Of a stretch of 38,853 bases of DNA, positions 1-8,951 are shown in pieces (positions within the stretch are counted from its first letter, which is position 1; every line of letters starts with the position of its first letter). The position numbers and the translations under genes were made by a program. Location: positions 20,486 to 59,338 of the forward strand of contig DETM01000005.1 in assembly GCA_002361655.1 (NCBI GenBank), read 5' to 3'. The notes under the pieces were generated by a model, which saw nothing but the letters and a program-made list of their open reading frames with translations, searched no databases and was not told the DNA's origin. Origin of the DNA: Prevotella sp. UBA3288 (GTDB lineage: Bacteria; Bacteroidota; Bacteroidia; Bacteroidales; Bacteroidaceae).

Positions 1-1203
1 AGTGAGAACTTTGTAAGCGACCAGGTGATGGAGGCTATGGGCTCCTACCTGACCAACAAATATGCTGAAGGCTATCCCGGCAAGCGCTACTACGGCGGCT
101 GTCAGGTGGTCGATGAGGTGGAACGGCTGGCTATCGAGCGTGTCTGCAAACTGTTTGATGCCGAGTATGCCAACGTGCAGCCGCACAGCGGCGCACAGGC
201 CAATGCTGCCGTGCTGTTGGCAGTGCTGCAGCCGGGCGACACCTTCATGGGTCTGAACCTCGCTCACGGCGGTCACCTCAGCCACGGCTCGCTGGTCAAC
301 ACCTCCGGTATACTCTATAAGCCCGTGGGCTACAACCTCAACAAGGAGACAGGCCGTGTGGACTACGACGAGATGGAGCAACTGGCTCTGGAGCACAAGC
401 CCAAACTCATTATCGGCGGCGGCTCGGCCTACAGCCGTGAATGGGACTACAAGCGGATGCGCGAGATTGCCGACAAGGTGGGCGCTCTGCTGATGATCGA
501 CATGGCCCACCCCGCCGGTCTCATCGCTGCCGGTCTGCTGGACAACCCCGTGAAATATGCTCATATCGTGACCTCTACCACTCATAAGACCCTCCGCGGT
601 CCGCGCGGCGGCATCATCCTGATGGGTAAAGACTTCGAGAACCCCTGGGGCCTGAAGACACCGAAGGGCGAGGTGAAGATGATGTCGGCCCTGCTCAACT
701 CTGCCGTGTTCCCCGGACAGCAGGGCGGACCACTGGAGCACGTCATCGCTGCCAAGGCCGTGGCCTTCGGCGAGGCGCTACAGCCTGAGTTCAAGGAGTG
801 GGCCAAGCAGGTGCAGAAGAACGCCAAGGTGCTGGCCGACGAACTGGTGAAACGCGGTTTTACCATCGTCAGCGGCGGTACCGACAACCACTCGATGCTG
901 GTAGACCTGCGCTCGAAATATCCCGACCTGACCGGTAAGGTGGCCGAGAACGCCCTGGTGGCTGCCGACATCACCTGCAACAAGAACATGGTGCCCTTCG
1001 ACTCGCGCTCGGCCTTCCAGACCAGCGGTATCCGTCTGGGCACGCCCGCTATCACCACCCGTGGTGCCAAGGAGGACCTGATGGTGCAGATTGCCGCCTG
1101 GATTGAGGAGGTACTCAACGACCCCGAGAACGAGCAGGTTATCGCTAACGTGCGCAGCCGTGTGAACGAGACGATGAAGCAATATCCCCTCTTCGCCTAC
1201 TAA
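1..1203 (+). CDS. glyA: Serine hydroxymethyltransferase, 5' end outside window
   Basis: Converts serine and tetrahydrofolate to glycine and 5,10-methylene-tetrahydrofolate with PLP in the cytoplasm, supplying one-carbon units. The reading frame is open from base 1 ([10 protein letters not shown]...), so only roughly the first 25 residues are missing compared with the usual length of about 426; 400 residues are present. Family landmarks are [17 protein letters not shown] near the start, the PLP-lysine segment [14 protein letters not shown], and the HSGAQAN segment. The first in-frame ATG (base 28) falls inside the conserved region and is not the real start. The gene ends at TAA 1201-1203. A second, slightly altered copy of its last codons and stop lies directly downstream (see the repeat entry), followed by a strong hairpin. 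Identification is certain. Confidence 0.97.
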   Translation, partial: SENFVSDQVMEAMGSYLTNKYAEGYPGKRYYGGCQVVDEVERLAIERVCKLFDAEYANVQPHSGAQANAAVLLAVLQPGDTFMGLNLAHGGHLSHGSLVNTSGILYKPVGYNLNKETGRVDYDEMEQLALEHKPKLIIGGGSAYSREWDYKRMREIADKVGALLMIDMAHPAGLIAAGLLDNPVKYAHIVTSTTHKTLRGPRGGIILMGKDFENPWGLKTPKGEVKMMSALLNSAVFPGQQGGPLEHVIAAKAVAFGEALQPEFKEWAKQVQKNAKVLADELVKRGFTIVSGGTDNHSMLVDLRSKYPDLTGKVAENALVAADITCNKNMVPFDSRSAFQTSGIRLGTPAITTRGAKEDLMVQIAAWIEEVLNDPENEQVIANVRSRVNETMKQYPLFAY

Positions 1204-1238
1204 AGGATGGCCTATCCCACTCTTCGCCTACTAAAGGA
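1183..1238 (+). repeat. Tandem duplication of the glyA 3' end including the stop
   Basis: Bases 1183-1207 (encoding the last residues LFAY, the stop and AAAGGA) are repeated at 1213-1238 with a single inserted A. The unit is about 30 bp, and the copy carries the TAC-TAA end again. The copy is outside the coding sequence. Confidence 0.85.
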
Positions 1239-1260
1239 AGAGTGCTAAACGATACTGAAA

Positions 1261-1292
1261 AGAGGTCCGCCCATCTGGGCGGACCTCTTTCG
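1261..1292. terminator. Bidirectional hairpin terminator between convergent genes
   Basis: A perfect 12-bp stem (1261-1272 with 1277-1288, AGAGGTCCGCCC) closes a 4-base loop ATCT and is followed by TTTC on the plus strand and AAAA-rich sequence on the other side. It lies between glyA and the leftward GH105 gene, whose stop is at 1309, so it can serve both. Confidence 0.85.
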
Positions 1293-1308
1293 TGCTCTTC
1301 GTCACCCC

Positions 1309-3699
1309 TTATTTCCAACTGACGGCGAGGGGCTCGCGGATGGTGCGCAGGGTCCAGTCGATACGCTGCTGCCATTCGGCCTGCGTACGCACGTCGAATT
1401 TCGACCACGCCGACCCCAAGTAGTAGGTGAACGGTTCACCGGCATAGTTGTCGACGATGCCCAGGGCATGACGTACACCGGCCTGCTCATGCACCTTTGT
1501 CTCCACCAGCCCGTTGGGGAACAGCAGTGCCAGGAACAACTGGCAGTTGTTGACGGCCTCATTGTCAGTCGGGTCGATATAGTGCAGGTAGTCCTTGGCC
1601 AGCACCAGGTCGGCAGAGTGGTCGGTATGGAGCATCTGGCCGGTAGTCAGATCGGTAGCCTTATTGGTATGGAGCACAATGCCGGCAGCCAGTTCCTGCG
1701 GCATCGTCATACCATCGTACGAGACGGTCATCCGACAGAAGTTCGAGCCTTTGTCGAGGGTGATGATACGGTGCTCGGTGACGGTGTCGCCCCCAATGAC
1801 CACCGGATGATAGTTGAGCAGCACCGACATACGCAGCGGGCCGAGATCGAGCATCCGGCAGTCCTTGAAGCAGTAAGGATAGACCAGGCTGTCGCCCACC
1901 ATAAGTGCCGGCGTGCCACAACCCAGCGTGGCCCCCACCTTGTAGACATCAGAGCCGCGGCCGTGGTCGTGGTGATAGGAGTTGAGCCGGTAGAGCGAGT
2001 CGCCACGCTGACGGTTCTGCTTGCGCAGTCGTTCCACCTGCGGCATCATCACCACATCCTCCACCCAGTAGCGCTCGTCGAGCACCAAATCGGGGGTGTT
2101 CTTCGTCCAGACATCCAGGCCGTAACTCTTCTCGCCCGTCTTCTGCAGGGCCGGACCATAGATGCGATAGGCTCCACGGTCGTTCTCCCAGGCAAAGTCG
2201 TCCTTGCGCTCCGGATAGACACGACCGTAGCAGACGGTAGCATAGGTCTTGGGCGTGCCGCGACGGATGGTGAACGTCTGGATGCCATAGGGCCGCACAC
2301 CGGCTGCGATGAGCACCTGTCCGTCGTGGGTCAGTTGATAGGGCACTTCGAGGCCAGCCACATCGCAGACGATGAACTGTCGGCCCCCCACGATGCCCAG
2401 GCGGCGGAAGATGCTGTCGGCAGGCAGGGCCACCACCTGCTCGCGATATTCGCCGGAGGCGTTCGTCACCGTCACGCGTGCGGTCATACGATAACCACCT
2501 TCGGAACCTTGACCGTCTACAGTACCTTGACCGCTTGCAAGACGGCTCTCGTAGCGCAGGTGCTCGCAGGCAGCGAGGAGGAAGGCTCCCACGCCGAAGT
2601 TAGCCTGCGAACGGGCATCGACGGTCTTCGTAGGGTCGGGCTTCTCGCCAATGGGCTGTACGAAGCCCACGCTGCCGTCGGGCTGCAGGGCGGTGGTGGT
2701 CAGGTAACGCCAGGCACGCTCGATGACGGGCTCATAGACGGCACGGTCGAGCAGCCCGTTGTTCACGCCCCACAACATGCCGTAGGTGAAGAAGGCCGTG
2801 CCGGAGGTCTCCGGTCCGGGGGCATCGTCCTCGCAGAGCATCGAACGGCTCCAGTAGCCGCTGGGTCGCTGCACACGAGCCACGCCCTCGGCCAACTGGC
2901 GGAAGCGCTGCAGGAAGAAGTCGCGGTGGACATAGTCGGCGGGCATGTCGCCGAGCACCTTGGCCAGTCCGGCCAGTACCCAACCGTCGCCACGGGCCCA
3001 GAAACTCTTGCCACCGTTGCAGGCCGTCTTTACCTTGGGATAGATGTATTTAGCATCGCGATAGTAGAGTTGCTCCACGCTGTCGTACATCAAGGCGTCG
3101 GCCCAGCGGAAGTTGTCGTAGAGTTTGTCGAGATACTTCACCTCGCCCGTAGCCTTGTAGAGTTTAGTCATCACGGGCATCACCATATAGAGGGCATCGG
3201 CCCACCACCAGAAGTCGCACTGCGGCTGGCGTACCTCGTAGTCCATCACCTCCAGGGCCCGTGCAATCTTGTAGCGCGAGTTGGCCGAGACATGGTCGGA
3301 GCCGTTCTCCACTTCATAGAGGTCGAGGTAGGTCTGGAAGCAGATCTGCCAGTCGCCGAAGAGCACATGATCCTGACCCTCGCCGTAGGTCTTGTACTTC
3401 CACTTCGAGGGGTCTTTCCCCCGTGCGCCCTGCCAGCGGTTGTGGTTGGCCCAGCGGTTGCTGTAGTCCAGCCAGCGTGCCTCGCCCAGCAGTCGGTAGG
3501 CCTCCATGTTGCCGGTGTGATAGGCAGCCTCGTCCCAGAAGGAGCGCACCAGCGGACTGTGGTGCTGCTGCCAGTAGTCGTTCACCTTGGTAATCATCTC
3601 GATGGTGGTCAGCGGCTTCACCACCTTTTTCTTCTTTGGTTTCGCCCCGGCCGAACAGCAGACGGCCAATACGATGAGCATGAGGGTTAGTCGTTTCAT
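1309..3699 (-). CDS. Secreted GH105 unsaturated rhamnogalacturonyl hydrolase fused to DUF4861
   Basis: 796 residues. Signal peptide at 1-19 (MKRLTLMLIVLAVCCSAGA). Residues about 30-390 match GH88/GH105 unsaturated glycuronyl hydrolases of the YteR type: GDWQ at 115-118, the WWWADALYM block with candidate catalytic Asp168, RGDGWVLAGL at 236-245, and RSQANFGVGAFLLA near the domain end. These enzymes hydrate and remove the unsaturated uronic acid left by pectate or rhamnogalacturonan lyases. Residues about 405-790 resemble DUF4861, the same family as the separate gene at 7006-8220 (shared VTN start, FNRPV/LNYHP-type core and W-rich C terminus). The domain order suggests joint work on rhamnogalacturonan side chains; the function of DUF4861 itself is unproven. 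The gene follows the DPP4 gene by 40 bases in the same direction and probably shares its transcript. Confidence 0.88.
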   Translation of the reverse strand: MKRLTLMLIVLAVCCSAGAKPKKKKVVKPLTTIEMITKVNDYWQQHHSPLVRSFWDEAAYHTGNMEAYRLLGEARWLDYSNRWANHNRWQGARGKDPSKWKYKTYGEGQDHVLFGDWQICFQTYLDLYEVENGSDHVSANSRYKIARALEVMDYEVRQPQCDFWWWADALYMVMPVMTKLYKATGEVKYLDKLYDNFRWADALMYDSVEQLYYRDAKYIYPKVKTACNGGKSFWARGDGWVLAGLAKVLGDMPADYVHRDFFLQRFRQLAEGVARVQRPSGYWSRSMLCEDDAPGPETSGTAFFTYGMLWGVNNGLLDRAVYEPVIERAWRYLTTTALQPDGSVGFVQPIGEKPDPTKTVDARSQANFGVGAFLLAACEHLRYESRLASGQGTVDGQGSEGGYRMTARVTVTNASGEYREQVVALPADSIFRRLGIVGGRQFIVCDVAGLEVPYQLTHDGQVLIAAGVRPYGIQTFTIRRGTPKTYATVCYGRVYPERKDDFAWENDRGAYRIYGPALQKTGEKSYGLDVWTKNTPDLVLDERYWVEDVVMMPQVERLRKQNRQRGDSLYRLNSYHHDHGRGSDVYKVGATLGCGTPALMVGDSLVYPYCFKDCRMLDLGPLRMSVLLNYHPVVIGGDTVTEHRIITLDKGSNFCRMTVSYDGMTMPQELAAGIVLHTNKATDLTTGQMLHTDHSADLVLAKDYLHYIDPTDNEAVNNCQLFLALLFPNGLVETKVHEQAGVRHALGIVDNYAGEPFTYYLGSAWSKFDVRTQAEWQQRIDWTLRTIREPLAVSWK

Positions 3700-3707
3700 G
3701 TCTTTTT

Positions 3708-3760
3708 TTATTTCATGTTGTCGTTGAAACGTGTTCTGCCTACTTCATGTTGTCATTGAA
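3708..3760 (-). repeat. Duplicated DPP4 3' end with second stop
   Basis: The last codons of the DPP4 gene (F-N-D-N-M-K-TAG, 3740-3760 on the minus strand) are repeated 32 bases downstream at 3708-3728 as F-N-D-N-M-K-TAA. Eighteen of 21 bases are identical by hand count. The copy sits in the 40-base spacer ahead of the GH105 start. Confidence 0.85.
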
Positions 3761-5899
3761 GAAATTGATGCACTGGCGGAACAGGTGGTTGCGGGTGTTG
3801 CCACCCGTGATACTGTGGTTCTTGCCCGGGTAGACCAGTTGGCGGAAGTCCTTGTCGGCATCGACGAGGGCCTTCACGTATTCAGCAGTATTCTCGAAAT
3901 GCACATTGTCGTCGGCCAACCCATGGACGAGCAGCAGTGCACCACTGAGTTTCGAAGCCCGCGCCAAGGGACACACGTCGTCGTAGCCCGAGGCGTTCTC
4001 TTTTGGGGTGCGCATAAACCGCTCGGAATAGACCGTGTCGTAAAAGCGCCACGACGTAGGCGGAGCGATGGCGATGCCACAGCGGAAGACAGGACGACCC
4101 TCCGACATCGACATCAGCGTATTCCATCCGCCATACGACCATCCCCAGATGGCGATACGGCCCTTGTCGACATAAGGCTGCTGTGCGAGCCAGAGGGCGG
4201 TCTCCACCTGATCGCGGGCCTCCAGTTCGCCCAGTCGCAGATAGGTGCATTTCTCAAAGTCAGCACCCCGTCCGCCGGTGCCCCGTCCGTCGACACAGAC
4301 GAGGATGTAACCCTGTTGTGCAAGATACTGTTCGAGGATGGCTCCCTGTCCGTTCATGCCGATGTTCCAGGCGTTGCGCACCTGCTGTGACCCCGGTCCG
4401 CCATACTGGTACATGATGACGGGATAACGGTTGGCGGGGTTGAAGTTCTTCGGTTTAACCATCCATCCGTTGAGGGTAATGCCTTCGCCGGTAGTGAGGG
4501 TGAAGAGTTCCTTGGTGCCCATGTCATAGGTCTCGTACTTGCGCTTGAGGGCCTGGTTGTCGATGAGCGTGGCGAGCACTTTGCCCGACTGGTTGCAGAG
4601 GGTGTAGACGGGCGGTGTGTCGAGACTGCTGAAGGTATGGATGAAGTACTTGTAGTTGGTGCTGAAGACGGCACTGCTCGTACCGGCCTGTGGCGTGAGG
4701 CAGTCGGTCTTGCCATTGCTGTGGGCCACGAAGACGCGTACGTCGGCAGGACCGTTGTCGTGGGCGGCATAGTAGACATCGCCCGTCTGCTCGTCGATGC
4801 CGTAGACGTCGCACACATCATACCGCCCCTGCGTCACCTGGCGTTTCAGTTGTCCGTTCAGGCCGTAGAGGTAGAGGTGGTTGTAGCCGTCGCGCTGACT
4901 TGCCATGAGAATGCTACTGCCGGTGATGTGCACCTGTGCATAGGCATCCTCGTTGATATACTTGTCCACCTTGTCTTCGATGATTTGCTGACAGACGGTC
5001 GACATAGGGTTGGCGGCGAAGATGCGCAGACAGTCCTGATGGCGGTTGAGGGTGAAGACGAGTATCTTCGTCGGGTCGCTGGTGGCTTTGATGCGGGGTA
5101 TATAGCCGTCGGCATCAAGTGGCACCTGGATGGTGCGAGTCTGATGGCTCTTGATGTCGTAACTCATCACCTGCACCCGTGCATTTTGCTCGCCGGCACG
5201 CGGATATTTATAGGTATAGTCGCTCAGGGGCAGGGTGTGCAGCGGCACCTGTGTCTCGTCGTAGCGCACCCACACCACCTGCTTGGAGTCGGCGGTGAAC
5301 AGCAGGGAGGCGTTGTGGGCAAACTCCTCCTCGCACACCCAGTCGGGGGTGCCGTTGATCACCTCGTTGCGCCGCCCGTCCTTGGTCAGTTGGCTCTCGG
5401 CATTGTTGTAGAGCAACTTCACCAGGAAAATGTTATTGTCGCGTACGAAGGCCACCTGCTGTCCGTCGGGGCTCCACACGGGTGCCTGCTGCGGTCCGCC
5501 ATCGCTGAGGGCCTCCATCTTGTTGTTCGCCACATTATATATATAATAGACGGCGGTGAACGAGCGGCGGTAGATGTGCTTGGTCTGCGTCTGGATGAGC
5601 AGATGGCGGCCGTCGGGACTGACGATGTAGCCGTCGACGCGGCTGACCTTCGCCCCGCGGGCCGTGTTGGCATCGAAAAGCACACCGGTCTGCTTGCCGG
5701 TCTTGAACGAGTAGTTGACAATCTGCTTGCCGTCGTCGCTGATTTGGGCATAGGTCTCGCCATCAGCCATGGCCTCGACGGCCGCCATTGTCTGCGGGCG
5801 GAAGTCGGTGCCCGCTGCTTCTTTCATACTGAGTTGCTGGCCAGCCAGCACGGGGGCAGCCGCAAGGAGGGCCGCCATGATTGGAGTGATTTTTTTCAT
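3740..5899 (-). CDS. Dipeptidyl peptidase IV (S9B family), exported
   Basis: 719 residues. Removes X-Pro or X-Ala dipeptides from peptide N termini, normally in the periplasm or on the surface in Bacteroidota. Signal peptide MKKITPIMAALLAAAPVLAG at 1-20. An N-terminal beta-propeller (about 35-460) carries the substrate-anchoring double Glu in DWVCEEEFAHN (Glu191/Glu192), which is diagnostic for DPP4. The C-terminal alpha/beta-hydrolase has GWSYGGW (Ser588), HGLADDNVHF (Asp663) and GKNHSI (His695), plus VDGRGTGGRG. Length is typical. The start at 5899 (ATG) fits the signal peptide and lies just downstream of a TAATTTTG promoter. It is the first gene of a two-gene leftward unit with the GH105-DUF4861 enzyme. 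It ends in TAG with a duplicated 3' end. Confidence 0.95.
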   Translation of the reverse strand: MKKITPIMAALLAAAPVLAGQQLSMKEAAGTDFRPQTMAAVEAMADGETYAQISDDGKQIVNYSFKTGKQTGVLFDANTARGAKVSRVDGYIVSPDGRHLLIQTQTKHIYRRSFTAVYYIYNVANNKMEALSDGGPQQAPVWSPDGQQVAFVRDNNIFLVKLLYNNAESQLTKDGRRNEVINGTPDWVCEEEFAHNASLLFTADSKQVVWVRYDETQVPLHTLPLSDYTYKYPRAGEQNARVQVMSYDIKSHQTRTIQVPLDADGYIPRIKATSDPTKILVFTLNRHQDCLRIFAANPMSTVCQQIIEDKVDKYINEDAYAQVHITGSSILMASQRDGYNHLYLYGLNGQLKRQVTQGRYDVCDVYGIDEQTGDVYYAAHDNGPADVRVFVAHSNGKTDCLTPQAGTSSAVFSTNYKYFIHTFSSLDTPPVYTLCNQSGKVLATLIDNQALKRKYETYDMGTKELFTLTTGEGITLNGWMVKPKNFNPANRYPVIMYQYGGPGSQQVRNAWNIGMNGQGAILEQYLAQQGYILVCVDGRGTGGRGADFEKCTYLRLGELEARDQVETALWLAQQPYVDKGRIAIWGWSYGGWNTLMSMSEGRPVFRCGIAIAPPTSWRFYDTVYSERFMRTPKENASGYDDVCPLARASKLSGALLLVHGLADDNVHFENTAEYVKALVDADKDFRQLVYPGKNHSITGGNTRNHLFRQCINFFNDNMK

Positions 5900-5932
5900 A
5901 TGTCTGCTTTCGGCTTAACGAAAAGTTTGCTG

Positions 5933-5940
5933 CAAAATTA
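5933..5940 (-). promoter_or_regulatory. -7 box of the DPP4 promoter
   Basis: TAATTTTG on the minus strand, 33 bases upstream of the DPP4 ATG; matches the Bacteroidota TAnnTTTG consensus. The -33 box is not clear. Confidence 0.65.
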
Positions 5941-6056
5941 CGAAATAAGAAAGAGAAAAGGAAATAAATAGCGGCTTTTTTCTTTCTTTTTCACATTAGA
6001 GCATGAACGAGCAACTTTACCCTGATTACATGTGCTGACGTTTTTTCGCAGAATCA

Positions 6057-6869
6057 TCAGAAAGTGTGGGAGAGCAACTGTTCGACGCCTGTGTCGGGAT
6101 GAGCCTTCATGAATTCGGCCGTGCTGGTCACCTCGTCGCGCTGGAAGAACGGCCGGTCGAGCAACTGGTTGACCACCCACTGTATGCGCCCCATGTGCGA
6201 GCGACGCACCCGGGTGAGCGCTATCGAGTCGGCTACTGTCGCCGAGTCGGCCGGCAGCGGAAAACGGTTGAGCAGATAGAAACATAGACAGTCGGGCACA
6301 ATGTACTGGCGGGTCATCATCCGGCGCTGACCCTCGCTGTAGCCATAGCGCAGGTAGACGGGATAGTCCTCGCCCAGATACTTGTCGAGCGAGATGCCAA
6401 GCATGCCGTCGCCCACGACGATGCTCTGGTCCAAAGAGCCTATCTGCGTGTAGATACGCGGCATCTCGGTATCGGGCAGCATGGAGCGCAGCCGCCGGAA
6501 GGCCTCGGTCAGTTGGCCGTTCAGGTCGTCCACGTCGCGATATTGCTTTTCCACATCTCCCATCATGCTCTGCAGGGTGCTGTCCTGGAAGAAGATTAGA
6601 AATCGAGTGTTGATGTCCGCCTCGTCGACACGCCCCAGTCGGAGCACATCTTCTATCAGGGCACGCGTCTCCGTGGGGTAACTGGTCTTCATCTGCTGCA
6701 GGGCGGCAAAGTCGCCAGTGGTGAGGTAGAGTATCTCCATCTGGTCGAAGCGCTCGATGGTGACGGCATCCTCCTGTCCGCCGGTGCCGTCGGGACGCAT
6801 CTGCCATTGGCAACCTATGCAGGCCACCAGCGTGAAGAGTGCCAAGAGATACCATCGTTTTATGGACAT
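6057..6869 (-). CDS. GldB-like lipoprotein
   Basis: 270 residues from the ATG at 6869. A longer frame reaching 6929 would start upstream of the promoter and is rejected. The start MSIKRWYLLALFTLVACIGC is a lipoprotein signal with lipobox ACIGC. The body resembles the gliding-motility lipoprotein GldB family: VTIERFDQMEIL, a central PRIYTQIGSLDQSIVVGDGMLGISLDKYLGEDYP block, and RQYIVPD near the C terminus. In gliding Bacteroidota GldB belongs to the gld set linked to type IX secretion; many non-gliding gut species keep a homologue of unknown role. No other gld gene is nearby. The gene is divergent from the DUF4861 gene. The family assignment is from motif memory and is moderately sure. Confidence 0.65.
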   Translation of the reverse strand: MSIKRWYLLALFTLVACIGCQWQMRPDGTGGQEDAVTIERFDQMEILYLTTGDFAALQQMKTSYPTETRALIEDVLRLGRVDEADINTRFLIFFQDSTLQSMMGDVEKQYRDVDDLNGQLTEAFRRLRSMLPDTEMPRIYTQIGSLDQSIVVGDGMLGISLDKYLGEDYPVYLRYGYSEGQRRMMTRQYIVPDCLCFYLLNRFPLPADSATVADSIALTRVRRSHMGRIQWVVNQLLDRPFFQRDEVTSTAEFMKAHPDTGVEQLLSHTF

Positions 6870-6898
6870 TGCAAATGCGTTTCTGTTAAATAACGCTA

Positions 6899-6930
6899 CA
6901 AAAGTACAAAAATAAGTTGAATTAACCAAA
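6899..6930 (-). promoter_or_regulatory. Promoter of the GldB-like gene
   Basis: Minus strand: TTTG (6927-6930), a 20-base spacer, then TACTTTTG (6899-6906), 29 bases ahead of the ATG at 6869. Both boxes fit the Bacteroidota housekeeping consensus. Confidence 0.75.
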
Positions 6931-6979
6931 TTTTAACCTAAAATATTTAAAAGAAACGTGTAATTCGCTCCCTTTTACG

Positions 6980-6987
6980 TACTTTTG
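6980..6987 (+). promoter_or_regulatory. -7 box of the DUF4861 gene promoter
   Basis: TACTTTTG ends 18 bases before the ATG at 7006, leaving a leader of only about a dozen bases. This box overlaps an earlier in-frame ATG at 6985, which is why 7006 is taken as the start. Confidence 0.7.
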
Positions 6988-7005
6988 CGGAAAAACCAGA
7001 CGCGC

Positions 7006-8220
7006 ATGAAACTACTTTTTCTAATCATGGCACTGCTGGCCCCGATGGCGGCCGGTGCCCAAGAGACCTTCAAAGTACAAGTGACGAACCCCTCGAAGAA
7101 CGCCCGTACAGACCAGCCGGTGGTCATCGAAGTGGATGACGACGTGCGGTCGGCACTGGTCACCGTCGACGGGCAGGAAATACCCTGCCAGTTGGACGAC
7201 ACCGACCTGGACGAGGAGTACGACGAACTCTGTTTCCTGGCCGACCTCAAGGGGGGCGAACAGAAGACCTTTACCGTGACGCTCTTCGAGCAAGGCGAGC
7301 CTCGCTCCTACCCTGCCCGTGTGTATGCCGAGATGCTGATGCGCAACGACAAGGTGAAGGAGAAGAACAAACACAACAACTTCGTGAGCAGCCTGACCGT
7401 TCGCGGCGACTGTGCCAACTCCTACAACCTGCTGCACCACCACGGCGTGGACTTCGAAAGCGAACTGAACGGCATCCGCATCTACTTCGACAAACGGCAG
7501 ACGCTCGACCTGTACGGCAAGTTCCAGAAGCGTCTGGAACTGGAGGCCACGCAGTTCTACACCCAGGCCGACCAGAAGGCGCAGGGCTACGGCGACGATG
7601 TGCTGTGGGTGGGCAACACCTTCGGACTGGGTGCCTTCCGCGGTTGGGACGGCCATGAGCCGACAATGATCGAGCCGGTGAAGAACCGCACGCAGCGTGT
7701 GGTGGCCTATGGTCCGCTGCGCACCATTGTCGAGGTGATCGACCAGGGGTGGCAGGCCGAGGCCGGCAAGCCCGCAGTGAACATGACGCTGCGCTACACG
7801 CAGTATGCAGGCCATCGCGACACCGATGTCGACGTCTACTTCAACCGCCCGGTCAGGGGCTACCGCTTCTCGACTGGCATCATCAATGTGAAAGGCTCGG
7901 TAGAGTACAGCGACAAAAAGGGTCTGCGCGCCTGCTGGGGCACCGACTATCCGTCGACGGACACGCTGAAATGGAAACGCGAGACAGTGGGTCTGGGCAT
8001 CCTGCTCAACCGGGAGAATATCATCAGCGAGGAACCGGCCAACAAGGACAACTACGCCTTTGTGGTGGGCACGAAAGACAAGCATCTGGCTTACAAGGTG
8101 GTGTACGGCTCGGCCAACGAAACCTTCGGTTTCCACAGTGCCCAAGAGTGGTTCGACTGGCTGAAGCAGTGGCGTAAGGAGGCCGACCGCCCGGTGGTGG
8201 TGAAGGAGATAAGAAAATAA
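7006..8220 (+). CDS. Secreted DUF4861 family protein
   Basis: 404 residues, signal peptide MKLLFLIMALLAPMAAGAQ, then one DUF4861 domain over nearly the full length (FKVQVTNPSKNARTDQPVV; LHHHGVDFESELNGIRIYF; QTLDLYGK; YFNRPVRGYRFSTGI; CWGTDYPSTD). The same family forms the C-terminal half of the GH105 protein 3.3 kb to the left, so two members lie close together. DUF4861 proteins are found with pectin and rhamnogalacturonan utilisation genes; the activity is not established to my knowledge. A tryptophan-rich C-terminal end (EWFDWLKQWRKEADRP) parallels the end of the GH105 fusion. Transcribed from its own promoter. It ends 7 bases from the convergent yggS stop, with no hairpin between. Confidence 0.85.
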   Translation: MKLLFLIMALLAPMAAGAQETFKVQVTNPSKNARTDQPVVIEVDDDVRSALVTVDGQEIPCQLDDTDLDEEYDELCFLADLKGGEQKTFTVTLFEQGEPRSYPARVYAEMLMRNDKVKEKNKHNNFVSSLTVRGDCANSYNLLHHHGVDFESELNGIRIYFDKRQTLDLYGKFQKRLELEATQFYTQADQKAQGYGDDVLWVGNTFGLGAFRGWDGHEPTMIEPVKNRTQRVVAYGPLRTIVEVIDQGWQAEAGKPAVNMTLRYTQYAGHRDTDVDVYFNRPVRGYRFSTGIINVKGSVEYSDKKGLRACWGTDYPSTDTLKWKRETVGLGILLNRENIISEEPANKDNYAFVVGTKDKHLAYKVVYGSANETFGFHSAQEWFDWLKQWRKEADRPVVVKEIRK

Positions 8221-8227
8221 GGAAAAC

Positions 8228-8941
8228 TCAATAGACTCTGGGCCCGAAGATGCGGGTGCCGATGCGCACCATCGTCGAGCCGTGGGCCACAGCCAGCGGA
8301 TAGTCGTCGCTCATGCCCCACGACCGCTCCTTGAAGTCGGGGTCGGCGGCGAAATACTGCTGCTTCACCTCGTCGAAGAAGTCAGCGGCCTGCTGGAATT
8401 CGGCGGCTATCTGCATCTGATCGTCGGTATGGCTGGCCATCATCATCAGGCCGCATATCTTAACATGAGTCATCTGCCGCCATTCGCCACCGGCGAGCAA
8501 CTCACGGCAGGCGTCGAGCGTCAGACCATATTTGGTGGCCTCCTCGGCGATGTGCAGTTCCAACAGCACGCGCACCACGCGCCCTGCCTTCGCTGCCTGC
8601 TTCTCTATCTCGCGCAATAATTTCAGCGAGTCGACAGCCTCGATCATAGAGATGTAGGGGGCGATATACTTCACCTTGTTGGTCTGCAGATGGCCGATGA
8701 AGTGCCACTCGATGTCATTGGGCAACACCCCGACCTTGCGGGCCAGTTCCTGTTCGTGGCTCTCGCCGAAGAGCCGCTGACCCTCGTCGTAGGCGGCGCG
8801 GATGTACGCCTCGGGGTGATACTTGCTGATAGCCACGAGCCGCACACCCCTGGGCAGTTCGTCGAGCACGGCGTGCAGATTTTCCTTGACAGGATACATG
8901 GGACATTCATTTACGCTGTTCATCGGGTCAGTGCTCTGCAT
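8228..8941 (-). CDS. YggS/PLPBP family pyridoxal-phosphate homeostasis protein
   Basis: Single-domain alanine-racemase-fold protein that binds PLP and affects vitamin B6 and amino-acid homeostasis in the cytoplasm. PLP-lysine motif VRLVAISKYHP, then GESHEQELARK, WHFIGHLQTNKVKYI, CGLMMMAS, and the C-terminal phosphate-binding GMSDDYPLAVAHGSTMVRIGTRIFGPR. The start is uncertain: in-frame ATGs occur at 8989, 8941, 8923 and 8899. The family's usual N terminus matches 8899 (223 residues), whereas 8941 lies 10 bases past the DUF4494 stop and suits translational coupling. The stretch between them is Met- and Pro-rich and unlike the family. Last gene of the pseudokinase-DUF4494-yggS operon. Confidence 0.9.
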   Translation of the reverse strand: MQSTDPMNSVNECPMYPVKENLHAVLDELPRGVRLVAISKYHPEAYIRAAYDEGQRLFGESHEQELARKVGVLPNDIEWHFIGHLQTNKVKYIAPYISMIEAVDSLKLLREIEKQAAKAGRVVRVLLELHIAEEATKYGLTLDACRELLAGGEWRQMTHVKICGLMMMASHTDDQMQIAAEFQQAADFFDEVKQQYFAADPDFKERSWGMSDDYPLAVAHGSTMVRIGTRIFGPRVY

Positions 8942-8951
8942 AGTTGGACTT

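Noticed and set aside
1468..3690. A 740-codon open frame antisense to the GH105-DUF4861 gene
   Set aside because: It mirrors the coding strand, has His/Val/Gly-rich composition typical of the complement of GC-rich genes, and lacks a family match or promoter.
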